Below, piece after piece: positions 10,658 through 21,646 of a stretch of DNA of 64,000 bases. The notes below the pieces were generated by a model that was not told the DNA's origin, did no database searches, and worked only from the letters and a program-made list of their open reading frames with translations. The DNA lies in NCBI RefSeq assembly GCF_008831285.2, contig NC_045142.1, forward strand, positions 23,371,300 to 23,435,299. Direction: 5' to 3'. A program made the translations under genes and the position numbers. Each line of letters opens with the position of its first letter. Position 1 is the first letter of the stretch. Origin of the DNA: Nymphaea colorata. Its lineage: Eukaryota; Streptophyta; Magnoliopsida; Nymphaeales; Nymphaeaceae.

Positions 10658-10914
10658 TAGGGCTGCACACAAGGCGAGTCGAGCCCAAGCTTGACCAGCT
10701 CAAGCTTGATTTGGCTCAAAAAGGTCTAGCTTGACTCGGCTACACAAAATAGAACTCAAACTCAACTCTTTAGCTCATTATGCCTTAACTTGTGTAAGCA
10801 TTAACTCATTGAACTCGTGTAAGTGTTTAACTCATGTGACTTGTGGAAATTTGTTTTTGCCCTAAAACTAAAAATCATTGATTTGGTGAACCAGTTTTGG
10901 CAATATTATTATGT
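10658..10914. mobile_element. Family A hAT-like element, copy 3 (right end missing)
   Basis: The left end TAGGGCTGCACACAAG and about 250 bp of family A interior are present, ending within the conserved 'ttggcaatattat' block. It is cut where the 881-bp tandem unit begins (10,915). Confidence 0.65.
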
Positions 10915-11521
10915 ATTCTCAAAATTTAACTCCCAATAGCTGCTTGTTAATTTGATTTGATACTTACTAATCAAACCTCAAACAAACAGATAAGTTGTGG
11001 TCTCTCTCTTGCCATCGCTCTCTTTGGATTTAAAGGTATGGTTTCTGAGCATATTTAATGGTTTTAGGGTTTTAGGGTTCTTCCTTTTTCCTTCTTTTAT
11101 TTTGCTCCTCCTGAGAGTCTACCTTGCAAGTTCTTGAAAAATCTTGTGACTCGGCCTTTGGGAGCATGTTTGAGATCAGAATCTATGGTTGGGAACGGAC
11201 ACAGATGGAAGATGAAATGGAAAAGGCTTTGAGATTCAAGATTCTCTCACATTTTTCCCTTTTTGGGGCTCCATATCCTTTAGGGATATTCAGGATCGTT
11301 GGTTCCAGAAAAAATGAGATCGTTGGTTCCAGAAAAAATGATTTGAAATATTGAGTGAAACACTTGAACATTAGCATTTTCTTAGACAAGTTCGCCCAAT
11401 ATCTCATATCATTTTTTCTCTAACCAACAATCTCGAATATACAAAAAGGACACAGAACCCCAGGGAGGGGAAAATGTGGGAGTCTCTTGAATTTCACAGC
11501 CTTATCCGTTCATCTTCTGTC
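10915..11521. repeat. Tandem repeat unit, copy 1, left part
   Basis: Begins 'tgtattctcaaaatttaactcc', as does copy 2 at 24,008, and runs through 'gccatcgctctctttggattta' into one hairpin-bearing subunit. It stops at 'catcttctgtc'. Its continuation, by comparison with 25,660-25,740, resumes at 23,731 ('tgcaaggttcctaacc'), so 11,522-23,730 is an insertion in this unit. The hairpin of this copy spans about 11,284-11,440 and contains an internal duplication of 'gatcgttggttccag'. Confidence 0.75.
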
Positions 11522-11537
11522 CAGGGATGCACACGAG
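11522..11537. mobile_element. Family A hAT-like element copy 4, detached left end
   Basis: CAGGGATGCACACGAG matches the family A left end (TAGGGCTGCACA...GAG) with two differences. The next base of family A resumes about 11.8 kb away at 23,334, so this short piece is interpreted as the left tip of an element split by organelle DNA. The match is short; the reading depends on the fit with 23,334-23,728 and on the repeat flanks. Confidence 0.5.
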
Positions 11538-14500
11538 GCCTCGCAGGAAGGCTTTGCTTGTCAGTGGGTTTTCCTCTTCGCCCAAAGCATCGGACCAACG
11601 ATCACCCATGACTTCTGTGTCCCACTAGTGCCACAAAGGGTTTTGGTGGTCTTATTAGTGCATACCACAGTGGGTCTTCGACTGGGGTGAAGTCGTAACA
11701 AGGTAAACGTAGGGGAACTTGTGGCTAGATGAAATCCTTTGCGACCGGACCGATAGGCGGGGGAGGCCAACGCCTTCCACTGTTGGTGGGATGTCTAGGC
11801 GTAGTAGCCTAGCTCTTTAGAAGCTGAGGCCGTACGTCACGAGATTAGATTAGCAAAGCCCAAAACTCGCAACTTTCAAAGGTGTGTCACGAGCAAAACC
11901 CACAAAGCATTCGCCACTTTGAATGCTGAAAGAAGGGATCAAGGTTTGACGGATTGATGGAAATGACCAGTTGCAATTATATGCCATTAACCATACAACT
12001 CCTTTCCTTTCAAGAATGTCCTTTCCATTAATTGGTCCGGGTCTACACTAATGGCATACAATTTTTTGTATAGTCAACACTAATGACATACAATTTTCGG
12101 TATAGATAATAGCATATAATTGCAATTGATCCTACCATAAATTGCTTTTTCTTTCTCCATCAAAAAGTTGAATGATTTGTCTGACCAGTGACCACATCAA
12201 TGACAATTTTTGGGCTACGCAAGTTGTAACTGCTGACGAAGAGATTGGAGCAGCATCTCCAGTTTTTTCTTCCGCAGATACCACCCTCCATACCCGAAGA
12301 TTGATTCCTTTCGTGCTCCTTCTGGTTTGGCTAAAAAAACTGACAGATGAGGCTATTCCAGCGAGTGGAGGAATATCTTGGAACTCCAATAGAAGGCGCT
12401 TGAGCAATGATTTTGGCAAGGTAGTGGGATTCAGCCAGAGAAAGAGTGACATTCGAAAGCGCATCACGAGAACTTCTGGATCAGAGAAGCATTCGGAACG
12501 GGCTCCGCATTCATTCTCCAATTCATTCGCAGAAATGATCCAATCAATTTGGGGCTTCGGGGAATCGAGATCCATAGTTACCTACTACCTACGACTTTCC
12601 AAATGGATAAGAACTCCGGAGAAGAAGAATGGCGAAGAAGAGATGGGGAAAGACATTAAATCTACTGACTCGAGTCTGTCAACCCAACTCCAAGCGAGGG
12701 TTGTAATTTTCTTCTCCTAATCATCAATTCTAGTGGAAAGAGGAAGGAAAGACACCCACTGCACCAAACAAGAGTCAAGCCCGAGTTTGAGAAAGGCAGG
12801 TCAGGGAAGCCACTTTCTATTTCTAGTTCGACAGTCCCAGCTCCCAGCATCGCGTATTCATTCCATTCTATGCCATTTTGCTTTTTCTTTTTCTTCAGAA
12901 GCACTAATGGCATCTCATTTTCGGTATTAATGTAATAGTCAACCCTAATGGCATACAATTTTTGGTATGTCACATTAATACCAAAAACGAGATGCCAACT
13001 CCGAAGGCGACTTCAGGCTGGCTGGCTAGTCTGCCAGCCCTATAAGCCTTGATTCATACTAGGTCTTTTCACTCCAATCTGGATTCCTGTCAAACGACCA
13101 TACTTGACCGAAAAAAGAAATGAAGGACCTCGGGCAGCAATGTTTTTTGGAATTCTGTCTCTCTGAACCGAAGACGCACTTCTCAGATCAGGCTAGGCCT
13201 CTCCAACGGAGCTGGCTGCCGGGACCCTTCAAGAAGATCCTTTCCTTTCCATTAGAGTTGTCAGGGTCAGCACTGTTTAGGATTTGCCTGACCTGAATCA
13301 GTGACCGTCGGTCTTTATATTCCATCCCACAGCCATCTTTTTTGCTATAATGACAAGGAAAGTCTCTTTGCTCGTTCCGACCATCACCATTCTCAGGAAA
13401 AGTTGGTCACATAGATCTTCTATTTCGCCAGAATTTGTTGATTGCGGAGTACGAATTTGCAATGGAAAAACTCCTGTCTCACTCATCTCACCTGAAGACC
13501 GCTCTCGCTCGGGCATGATATTTGCACAATGAGTACAGCTAGGCTGTTGCCCAGTTTGCTCTTCACTACAGTTGTTCGTGCATATGACAGGACCACTCGA
13601 ACCGCGAAAGTTATAGTTCGACTTAATCTCCAAGTCGGACTGGGAGCAGCTTCGTAGGGCCTGCAAAGCGTTTCTTCGCTAAAGCAAGAAAGTCCTTCAT
13701 TTGCTAACGAAATTGGTGGAAGGGCCTATCAAATCATCCCTCCCTTGCAGCTTGGATGACCGGCTTTCATCGGCTCAGGAGGATTCAAGATAGACCCTGA
13801 GAAGACGAAGTCTGTCCAAGAACGGCCAACCCCCAAGCAGCACCCATAACGGCAGATAAGGGCATGGAACCACCACCATTAGCGGTGGTGTTTTCCACGA
13901 AATCTATTTCAGTAGAGCGTGGCCGGATCTCCTCCCCAAATGGTGGAGCAGCAACTTCTAATAAAGTGCCTGATATTGAAACACTCACATGCTCTGATCA
14001 ACTTGTCAGAACGAACTCAAAAACACTTTCAAATTTTTCTAGATAAGTTGAACTATTGGAAGCAAATGGAAAAGGAACACCGAGTGGGATCAAAGAAACT
14101 AGCAGACTGATCCCATAGATTGCCAGTGCCATAATTTGCATGCTCATCGTCTGGGCATTGTTCAACAAAGGTCTGAAGGAATTCCGAGGGAAACTGCTAA
14201 TTCAATTGCGAAAACAACTGTTCGAGAAGGGACATAACCAACCATTGAAACTCTTGTTTCAAGTGTGTGCTTTCTGAAAGAAGGGAACTCGTCAAGGTCA
14301 TACGGAATCAAGGTTTGACGGATTGCATCCGTCGATGGAGCAGTCGATTCTGGCAACCGTGCATTGTACTTATGTTGGAAAGGTAGCTTTAGCTTCCGCC
14401 AAAGAGGAAGTGGATGATGATTGGAAGGTTTCCGGTGTAGCAGCCAACGACCTTTTTTTGCTTCTTGTATAGTCAGTACTAATGGCATACAATTGCCATT

Positions 14501-14946
14501 TCTCCTAAAATCCATCCATATTGGATTTGGATATCTTTTCCTTCACTTTGCTTGCTCTCAAATTCTATGAAGAGCAGATGGATCCTATCCTAAAAACATT
14601 CATTCCTTTCTATTAATAGAAAGATCTTCGTCAAATACCGTTGGGATCGATAGGAAGAAAGAAGATCCATGCAAGAAAGAAGACTCCTGTTGCTATTGAA
14701 GAAGAATCTGTTGCTAACAAAGAAGAGCAAGAATGGATTGCTTTCTTGTTTGACACCTTTGAACCTGAGTGAGCCACAAACGCTCTTGAGTCAATATCAG
14801 CTCAACCAGTTTCCGGTCTTGTTTGCATAGAACCAACTTCATTCCTTGCTCAAACAAAAACTACAGCTGCTAACGGAAACTAGTCGTTCCACTCGTGCTT
14901 CTCTTGGGATCCTTCTGTTGATAAGCTTCAAACCCCTTGCTAACTG
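11538..14946. other. Nuclear insert of organelle DNA, left part (NUMT)
   Basis: GC content rises visibly relative to both flanks. The segment starts within a few tens of bases of a recognisable mitochondrial rrn18 3' end (11,577-11,738). The remainder is not assignable by eye to a known mitochondrial gene. It contains several open frames, for example minus-strand frames at 12,132-12,575 (147 codons), 13,298-13,666 (122 codons) and 14,162-14,515 (117 codons). They are typical in length of orphan frames in plant mitochondrial spacer DNA; none shows a domain I recognise. Short repeats recur inside: 'actaatggcatacaatt' (about 12,048, 12,944, 14,478) and 'caaggtttgacggattg' (about 11,940 and 14,309). 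Continuity with 21,647 onward is inferred from the copia target duplication. Confidence 0.7.
11577..11738 (+). pseudogene. rrn18: Mitochondrial small-subunit rRNA (rrn18), 3'-end fragment
   Basis: The segment runs from 'aagcatcggaccaacgatca' through the conserved 'gaagtcgtaacaaggta' motif to 'ggggaacttgtggctagatg', close to the 3' terminus of plant mitochondrial 18S rRNA. The text after 'aaggta' (aacgtaggggaac) follows the mitochondrial rather than the nuclear 18S pattern ('tttccgtaggtgaacc'). Several substitutions relative to the usual plant mitochondrial sequence and the missing upstream 1.7 kb or so show it is a non-functional nuclear copy. Confidence 0.8.
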
Positions 14947-15331
14947 TGTTGGATATTGGATAGTGGCCAGTAAGCCCCATCCGGATATCTCATAACTGCC
15001 TGGCAGTTATGAGATCAACCCAAAATCAACTCACGAGATAAGAATCCATCTTTATCTCAATCAGTTTCCAAAATTTTCTCTCCCACGAACCGCAGCTGGG
15101 GTTCGGGGAAAACCTAAGGGGCTGGCTATATATATCCCAGTAATACTCAGTCTAACTAGTAGAAGAGAAATCCGTGAGGAGCCCCTTGGAAGGAAACCCC
15201 AAAATCTAACTTATTTCCCTTTCGTCTATGTTTCTTCCTTCTTGACTGTTAGACACTTCAAGTCTGGAGCAAACAGTGGCATGGTGAACAATAGGAGCTT
15301 CAGACGTCGTTTCACTGCCTTCATTCCAACA
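14947..15331 (+). repeat. 5' LTR of the copia element
   Basis: 385 bp, TGTTGG...CCAACA. It contains a TATA-like 'tatatatat' at 15,127-15,135 that could position transcription start. It also contains a perfect 14-bp palindrome, 'atctcataactgcc' / 'ggcagttatgagat', with a single-base spacer at 14,987-15,015. In the 3' LTR the same palindrome has one mismatch. Confidence 0.95.
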
Positions 15332-15332
15332 G

Positions 15333-15345
15333 TAGTATCAGAGCC
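15333..15345 (+). promoter_or_regulatory. Primer-binding site (initiator tRNA-Met type)
   Basis: TAGTATCAGAGCC lies two bases after the LTR. The usual plant copia site is TGGTATCAGAGC, so there is one substitution (G to A) in the terminal TGG. Confidence 0.85.
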
Positions 15346-16881
15346 AGAAGATCAACGTCCGAAAAAGGTAAGTCGTCCTCTGGCAATATAGTGCACAGAC
15401 AGTATATGACTAGAACATGCTATATTCAAAGCTATGTGGTATTCATGAAGCATGCTAGACTAAATAATGTGCTGTAGGCAAGGAATGATATTAGATGCAT
15501 GCTGAATTGATAGCTAATGTTTGAAGCATGTCGTAGTACCTTTGGAATAATCTCTATGCAATGTAATTCTATAAGGTGAAGGCGTCCTAATATACTCTGC
15601 CAAGAAATTTGTTTTTTCATGAAATTTTTTTTATGCGTACATATTTTCTATGGTTGTGGCTCTAGAGGACAGAGGGTTTCTGGTCTATGGCTCCGTAGAC
15701 TAGAACCCTCTGGTGACAGATGAGACAGTAAGCACTGTCGACCTCTCTGAACCTTGTTTCAACCTTAATTGACATTTTAAAATGGGATTGGACGGAAAAC
15801 CCTTTGTGCCAAATTAGGGCAGAAAATATACCTTGACTGGAGTTTTTTTTTCTTTTTTCTTCTTCTTCACTGGACCCTCTGTAGCAGCCGGAAAGCCCAC
15901 CCCTGCTTCCTGTCCGGCGAACCCAAAATCAGAAAACAGCCGACTTCGTCCCTGTTGTCTGTCTCTGTTTCTTTCTTCTCTCTGCATATCGTCGGTGATA
16001 GAAGGAGAAGCCTAGGCAAACACGAAATTGGGAGAGTCTCTGCAACTCTTCTTCCCGGTAAGCAGACGGTTGCCATCACTCGTGCAGCCAGAGTCTTCTT
16101 GTTCCTTTGTTGCACTTTTTTTTTTCTCTTCTTCTGCTTGAAAGTTCTCCCTGTTTTCTTTATCGCCGACCTAAAACCCAACTGGAGAAAAATAGTTTTT
16201 TCTCAGTTTGTCCACTTGCTGCTTGCCTCTTGCAGGAGGAGCTCCGGCCGCTCGCTGAGTGGTACGTGGTCGCTCCTCGCGGTTTTGGCAGAAGAGGCGT
16301 TGTCGGAGACGGCCTGTGGAAGTTTTCTGTGGAGAGGGGACAGCAACTCTAAAGCAGAGAAGAATCGAGAGAAGAGAGACAAGAGACGGCAGAAAAATGA
16401 GGAAAATCCATGCGAGAAGGGCTTTTATAGTCCAAATTAGAAAATTACAAAAACAATCCACAATTTTGGCGTTATTTTCAAAAAGGGTGTTACAATTTTG
16501 AGAAATTAAATCCGCAACATTTTTGCTAAAAAAAACTCTTCAAAAAGAGGCTCGCGAAAGCTGTTTTCATTAAAAACCGAAAATTTTATGAGAAATTGCC
16601 TCCGGGTATCTTTATAGTTATTATAAATTACGAAAAGAGGGTCTAGAGGAATTATTTTGCAATTTCAGTGGAAAACTATGTTTTATGGAAAATTACGAAT
16701 AGACACCCTCAAGCTTATTAAAGGTGTAGAAGGAGGGTTATGAAATAAACTCTGAAAAGAGATGTGCATGTTCTAAATGTTATTTAAAGTCCTTTTGTTT
16801 AAATATTATTTTAGAATATTATGAAATCTCTTGATGTGATATTCATTGTAATATGTTCTCCATGTCTTTATTGTTCCTTAC
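15346..16881 (+). other. Copia untranslated leader
   Basis: About 1.5 kb between primer site and gag. It holds pyrimidine-rich and purine-rich stretches (about 15,840-16,400) with overlapping small frames on both strands that do not resemble gag or pol. No gene is called. Confidence 0.6.
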
Positions 16882-17877
16882 TTGTCATGGAAAATTAATT
16901 TAGAAATAACATCAAGAGTGGGAGCCTCTGAATTAGCTAAGACTGAGAAACTGAATGGGACAAATTTTCATGCATGGAAGCGTAGAATAATGCTGGTCTT
17001 GACTTTGAAAAGACTCATTTATGTGATCAACCAGCCTTTTCCCTCTTTAGGAGACAAACCCACAGATGAAGAAAAAAAGACATATGAGTCATTTACTTTT
17101 GATGATCTAATGGTTAAAACTATCATGTTAGCCTTCATGGAAGATGATCAAATCAGAGTCTTTGAGGATTGTCCAACTGCCAAGGACATGTTTGATACTA
17201 TCACTTCTAAATACAACACCATGACTGCAATGCACATTCAGTTACTGCAAGAACAGTTCAATTTCTATAGGATGAAAGAGTCAGACAATGTAATGGACCA
17301 TGTTAATAAGATGTTGGTCATGGCTAAAGATTTAGCCGTGATAGGGAATGTCATATCTGACAATATGCAGATCAGCACAATCCTGAACAGCGTACCTCCT
17401 TCTTGGGATATGGCAGTTACTGCTTTGAGTGTTCAATTTGATACTCTTACTTTAAAAAAACTTCCTATACAGTTAGCTCTACAGCAACAACGTTTGACCA
17501 AGAGAAATAGAACAGAATTGATGACAGTCTAGGAAAAACCTGCTGGTAGTCATGTGTCTGTAAAACCAAAACAATTTAAAAATCGAAACGATGGCAAGTT
17601 CAAGGGAAATTATGCAGGTACTAAGAAATCTCAAGGAACTGTAGTGAAATGCTACAGATACGAAAAGTCTGGACATATAAAGAAGAATTGCAGGACAAAA
17701 TTCCCGAGTAAGAAAGACAACAATGGTCAGAACAACTACAACAGAAAGAAGCCTCAAGGGGACTCTGACAGAGAAGTCTTCTGTGTCGTGTCAGAACGTC
17801 TGTTTGCATATGGAGATCTAACTGGATGGTGGGTCGATTCGGGAGCTACTCGTCACATTGCAAAGACAAAAGAATGA
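16882..17877 (+). pseudogene. Copia gag and start of protease, broken
   Basis: The open frame enters at about 16,882 without an in-frame ATG near its beginning; the ATG at 16,887 is in another frame and stops at once, so the original start is unresolved. The N-terminal part carries the copia gag signature 'LNGTNFHAWKRRIML' and a UBN2-type capsid region to about 17,520. An in-frame TAG at 17,530 interrupts it. After the stop the same frame continues with a basic region and a zinc knuckle at about 17,652-17,693, in which the second cysteine of CX2CX4HX4C is replaced by tyrosine (C-Y-R-Y...GH...C). The aspartic protease motif DSGA follows at about 17,836-17,847, and a TGA ends the frame at 17,875. 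Confidence 0.9.
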
Positions 17878-20800
17878 GTGATCCACATGGAAAATCTGAG
17901 TCCGGGAACCCACAAGGTCTATATAGGAAACAACTCTTATTGTGATGTCATGGGAATTGGGGCATATCGTCTAAATGTTGGGGGTACAAGTGTTGTACTT
18001 AACGAGGTTTTTATGTCTCTTCCATGAGGAGGAATCTAGTGTTTGTTCCCGCACTGACTGGGAAAGGTTTTGAAGTATGTTTTATTCCAGAAAAAGTAAC
18101 AGTGGGAAAACATGGAAGATTCATGTTTGGTGGAAAATTTGTAAAAGAACATGGTATGTTTAAACTGAATGATATGAATGAAGCTTCCAGTTTTGCTTAT
18201 TTCGATTGTGCAATGAGTGTCAACGTAAACTTATGGCATGAAAGATTAAGCCATATAAGCATCAAAAAGATGCAGACTCTAGCACAACAAGGTCTAATAC
18301 CTGACATAAATACAAATGATTTTGCGAAATGCGAATCATGTGTATACGGAAAGATGACAAGAAAACCATTTCCGTCTGAAGTAGTTCGGGCCACTGAATT
18401 ATTGGAGATAATTCATACTGATATCTGTGGACCTTTCAGAATCCAAACTCATAGTGGCAAGTTATATTTCATAACGTTTATTGACGACTTCTCAAGATTT
18501 GGTTACATATACTTAATTAGACATAAATCGGAAGCACTTGAGAAATTCAAGGAATACAAATCTGAAGTCGAGAGACAACTTGGAAGAAATATCAAAATTG
18601 TAAGGTCTGATCGAGGAGGAGAATACACTTCTAGTGAATTCCTCGAATACTGCAAAGGCATTGGAATTAATAGGCAAAAGACAATGCCTAGGACACCACA
18701 ACAAAATGGTGTGGCTGAGAGGTGTAACAGAACCCTCTTGAACATGGTGAGATCCATGTTGGTAGGAGCACAATTACTAAAAGTCTTTTGGGGAGAAGCT
18801 GTGTTAACAGCCATGTATACAATAAACCGAGTGGCCTGCAAAGCAGTCCCAACCACTCCTTATGAAAGATGGACTGGCATAAAACCAGATCAGAGATATT
18901 TAAGGAGATGGGGATCTGTAGCACACGTAAAAATTCTAGATCCAAAACTGGACAAATTAGATAATAGATCAGTGAGATGTATATTTATTGGATGTCCCAA
19001 AGGATCCAAGGGCTACAGATTGTATCATTCATCTATGGGACTTATATAAAGCAGAGATGTAGAGTTCATAGAAGAACACAATAATAAAGATTTTGATCCA
19101 GTAGAATATCGAAATGATACACTAGATGATCTGATTTATTCAGATTATCAGTCTGGTAATGAACCGACTGGAGGTCAGTCTGGAAATGAACCGACTGAAA
19201 GTCAGTTTGACAATGAACCAACTGAGCATGAATCGTCTGAGAAATAGTCAGGAAATGAACCGTCTGATATGAATCAGTTAGGCAATGAACCAACTGATAT
19301 GAATACCTCATCATCTCAGACGTTATCAGGTCATAAAAGACCTAGAGCTCCTTCTTCATATTTAAATGATTATTATGTATATCTAGCAGAAGAGCTATGC
19401 TATTTAGCAGATATTGACGAAATGTTTGACAATCTGACATATGATGAAGTGGTTAGCTCACATGAATCGTCGGATTGGGTGAATGCTATGGATGAAGAAA
19501 TTGAATTCATAGAAAAGAATAAAGTCTAGGAATTAATAGATCTTCCTAATGACAGAAAACCCATTGGATGTAAATGGGTGCTAAAGAAGAAGTATAAAGC
19601 TGACGGATCAGTTGAAAAATTCAAAGCCAGACTAGTGGCGAAAGGTTTTTCCCAAAAAGAAGGAATTGATTACTCAGAGACCTATTCACCGGTTGCAAAG
19701 TTTGCATCAATCAGAATAATTTTGGCTATCGCGGCATTCTATGACTTGGATATTTGTCATATGGATGTGAAGACTGCTTTTCTGAATGGTGAGTTGAAAG
19801 AAACTATATATATGGATCAACCACAGGGATATGTCATCAAGGAAAAAGAAGACAAAGTCTACAAGTTGAATAAATCGTTGTATGGACTGAAACAGTCTCC
19901 TAGACAATGGTATTTTGCCTTTCACAAAGCAATTACAAAACTTGGGTTTGTTGCAAACCAACTAGACCACTATGTGTATGTTTGGAAAAGTGGGAGTCTT
20001 TTCTGTATTATATCATTATATGTTGATAACATATTGCTAACAGGAAATGATAACGATATGATACTCAAAACGAAGACTTGGCTGAACAAAAACTTCGAAA
20101 TGAAGGACTTCGGTGAAGCATCCTATATATTAGGAATAAAAATCACTCGAGATAGAAACTCAAGAATCTTGAGTTTAAGTCAGGAACGGTATATTGTTTA
20201 TAACTTGAAGAAATTTCGAATGTTAGACTGCAAACCAATTGGGACTCCTATAGCTAAATGAGCAAACTTAAGCAGGAGTGATTGTCCTGGTGAAGGACAA
20301 CAAAAATTAAATGTTCCATATGCACAAGCGGTTGGTAGTCTCATGTATTTAATGCTTTGTACCAGACCAGACATAAGTTTTCCTATCGGTCTGGTAAGTC
20401 GTTATCAAAGTAATACTGGATAGCCTCATTGGCAAGCAGTCAAAAGAATTTTTCGGTATATTAAAAGAACAAAAGGACTGAACTTGTCTTATCAAGCAGA
20501 TGAGCTAACTTTAGTTGGCTATTCTGATGCAGATTTTGCAGGCTGCAAAGATGATAATAAATCCACTTCAGGGTATGTTTTTCTCTTTAGAGGTGGGGCG
20601 ATAGCCTGGTCCTGTAAGAAACAGGGATGTATTGCTCAGCACACACAGGAAGCAGAGTATGTTGCTTGTAATGTTACAACTACCTTTGTTGTCTGGATAA
20701 ACCGGTTCTTGAAAGAATTGAAATTAAATCTTGATCATGAACCTGTTCAATTGTACTGTGATAATCAGGCAGCTATATCTCTTATGAAGAATGGAGCTGT

Positions 20801-20981
20801 TATCTCAAAAAGTAAACATATAATGGTGAAATACCATTATGTTCATGAAATGATCAAGAAAAATGAAATCTCGGTTGATTACTTGCCTACCAATGATATG
20901 GTGGCTGATCCCTTAACCAAGGGAATATCCAAAGACTTGTTTTCAAAACATGTAGCTCATATGGGGCTAAGATATATTTAA
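17878..20981 (+). pseudogene. Copia pol (protease end, integrase, RT, RNase H), broken
   Basis: Homology continues after the TGA at 17,875 to about 18,024, where the frame shifts. Integrase (18,024-19,046) shows the H-H-C-C zinc site ('LWHERLSH...CESC') and the D, D, E triad ('HTDICGPF', 'SDRGGEY', 'NGVAER'). Reverse transcriptase (about 19,530-20,258) shows 'KARLVAKGFSQ', 'MDVKTAFLNG' and 'SLYGLKQSPRQW'. Its catalytic box reads YVDN instead of YVDD (about 20,020-20,031). RNase H (about 20,500-20,940) keeps 'YSDADFAG', 'EAEYVA' and 'YCDNQAA'. In-frame stops lie at 19,047, 19,245, 19,527, 20,259 and 20,421. With a mutated active site and these breaks the copy cannot act on its own. Confidence 0.95.
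19150..19310 (+). repeat. Short in-frame tandem repeat in pol linker
   Basis: The linker between integrase and reverse transcriptase contains at least five imperfect copies of about 30-36 bp encoding a 'GNEPT' core, with acidic and serine-rich surroundings. One copy contains the TAG at 19,245. Repeat slippage in this non-catalytic linker is a reasonable origin. Confidence 0.75.
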
Positions 20982-21199
20982 AAGGTTGCGAAGGAAAAAC
21001 TATTGAATAGAAAACCTCGCTGTAAACCTTGAAAAAAGGTTTAGGTTGCGTTGGAAAAGCCAATTAAGGAAAACCACGTAACAGATTTGAAAGGATTGCG
21101 AAGGAAAAACCATTGAATGGAAAACCTCGCTGTAAACCTTGAAAAAGGTTAGGTTGCATTGGAAAAAGTCAACTATGAAAAACTACGTAACAAATTGAA
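20982..21199 (+). repeat. Two-copy tandem repeat of about 108 bp upstream of the 3' LTR
   Basis: Units begin 'aaggttgcgaaggaaaaac' at 20,982 and 'aaggattgcgaaggaaaaac' at 21,091. Both contain 'aaaacctcgctgtaaacctt' and end near 'ctacgtaac'. It is non-coding and belongs to the copia 3' untranslated part. Confidence 0.85.
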
Positions 21200-21246
21200 T
21201 AAAGAAAACCCACATAGAGTGGAAGCAAACTGGCGGTCTCATGACC

Positions 21247-21256
21247 AAGTGGGAGA
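21247..21256 (+). promoter_or_regulatory. Polypurine tract of the copia element
   Basis: AAGTGGGAGA lies immediately before the 3' LTR, the usual position of the plus-strand primer in copia elements. Confidence 0.8.
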
Positions 21257-21641
21257 TGTTGGATATTGGATAGTGGCCAGTGAGCCCTATCCGGATATCT
21301 CATAACTGCCTGGCAGTTACGAGATCAACCCAAAATCAACTCACGAGATAAGAATTCATCTTTATCTCAATCAGTTTCCAAAATTTTCTCTCCCACTAAC
21401 CGCAGCTGGGGTTTGGGAAAAACCTAAGGGGCTGGCTATATATATCCCAGTAATACTCAGTCTAACTAGTAGAAGAGAAATCCGTGAGGAGCCCCTTGGA
21501 AGGAAACCCCAAAATCTAACTTATTTCCCTTTCGTCTCTATTTCTTCCTTCTTGACTGTTAGACACTTCAAGTCTGGAGCAAACAGTGGCATGGTGAACA
21601 ATAGGAGCTTCAGACGTCGTTTCACTGCCTTCATTCCAACA
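21257..21641 (+). repeat. 3' LTR of the copia element
   Basis: 385 bp, identical in length to the 5' LTR with about nine substitutions, mostly transitions. It is followed by the second AACTG target copy. Confidence 0.95.
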
Positions 21642-21646
21642 AACTG

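Larger units (their letters stand above)
14947..21641 (+). mobile_element. Ty1/copia LTR retrotransposon, full length but decayed
   Basis: Two 385-bp LTRs (14,947-15,331 and 21,257-21,641) both start TGTTGG and end CCAACA. They are flanked by a perfect 5-bp target duplication AACTG (14,942-14,946 and 21,642-21,646). A tRNA-Met-type primer site follows the 5' LTR and a purine-rich tract precedes the 3' LTR. The order of coding domains is gag, protease, integrase, reverse transcriptase, RNase H, which defines the copia superfamily. I count about nine differences between the LTRs (roughly 2.3 percent), so insertion was fairly recent on a plant time scale. The coding region has one frameshift and seven in-frame stops. 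It sits inside organelle-derived DNA. Confidence 0.95.

Noticed and set aside
11055-11085. Telomere-like 'tttagggttttaggg'
   Set aside because: Only two to three degenerate copies, without the TTTAGGG 7-bp period; ordinary repeat-unit sequence.
12172-12720. 182-codon + strand frame opposite a 147-codon - strand frame
   Set aside because: Both lie in GC-richer organelle-derived DNA, overlap each other on opposite strands and show no known domain; mentioned only as orphan frames.
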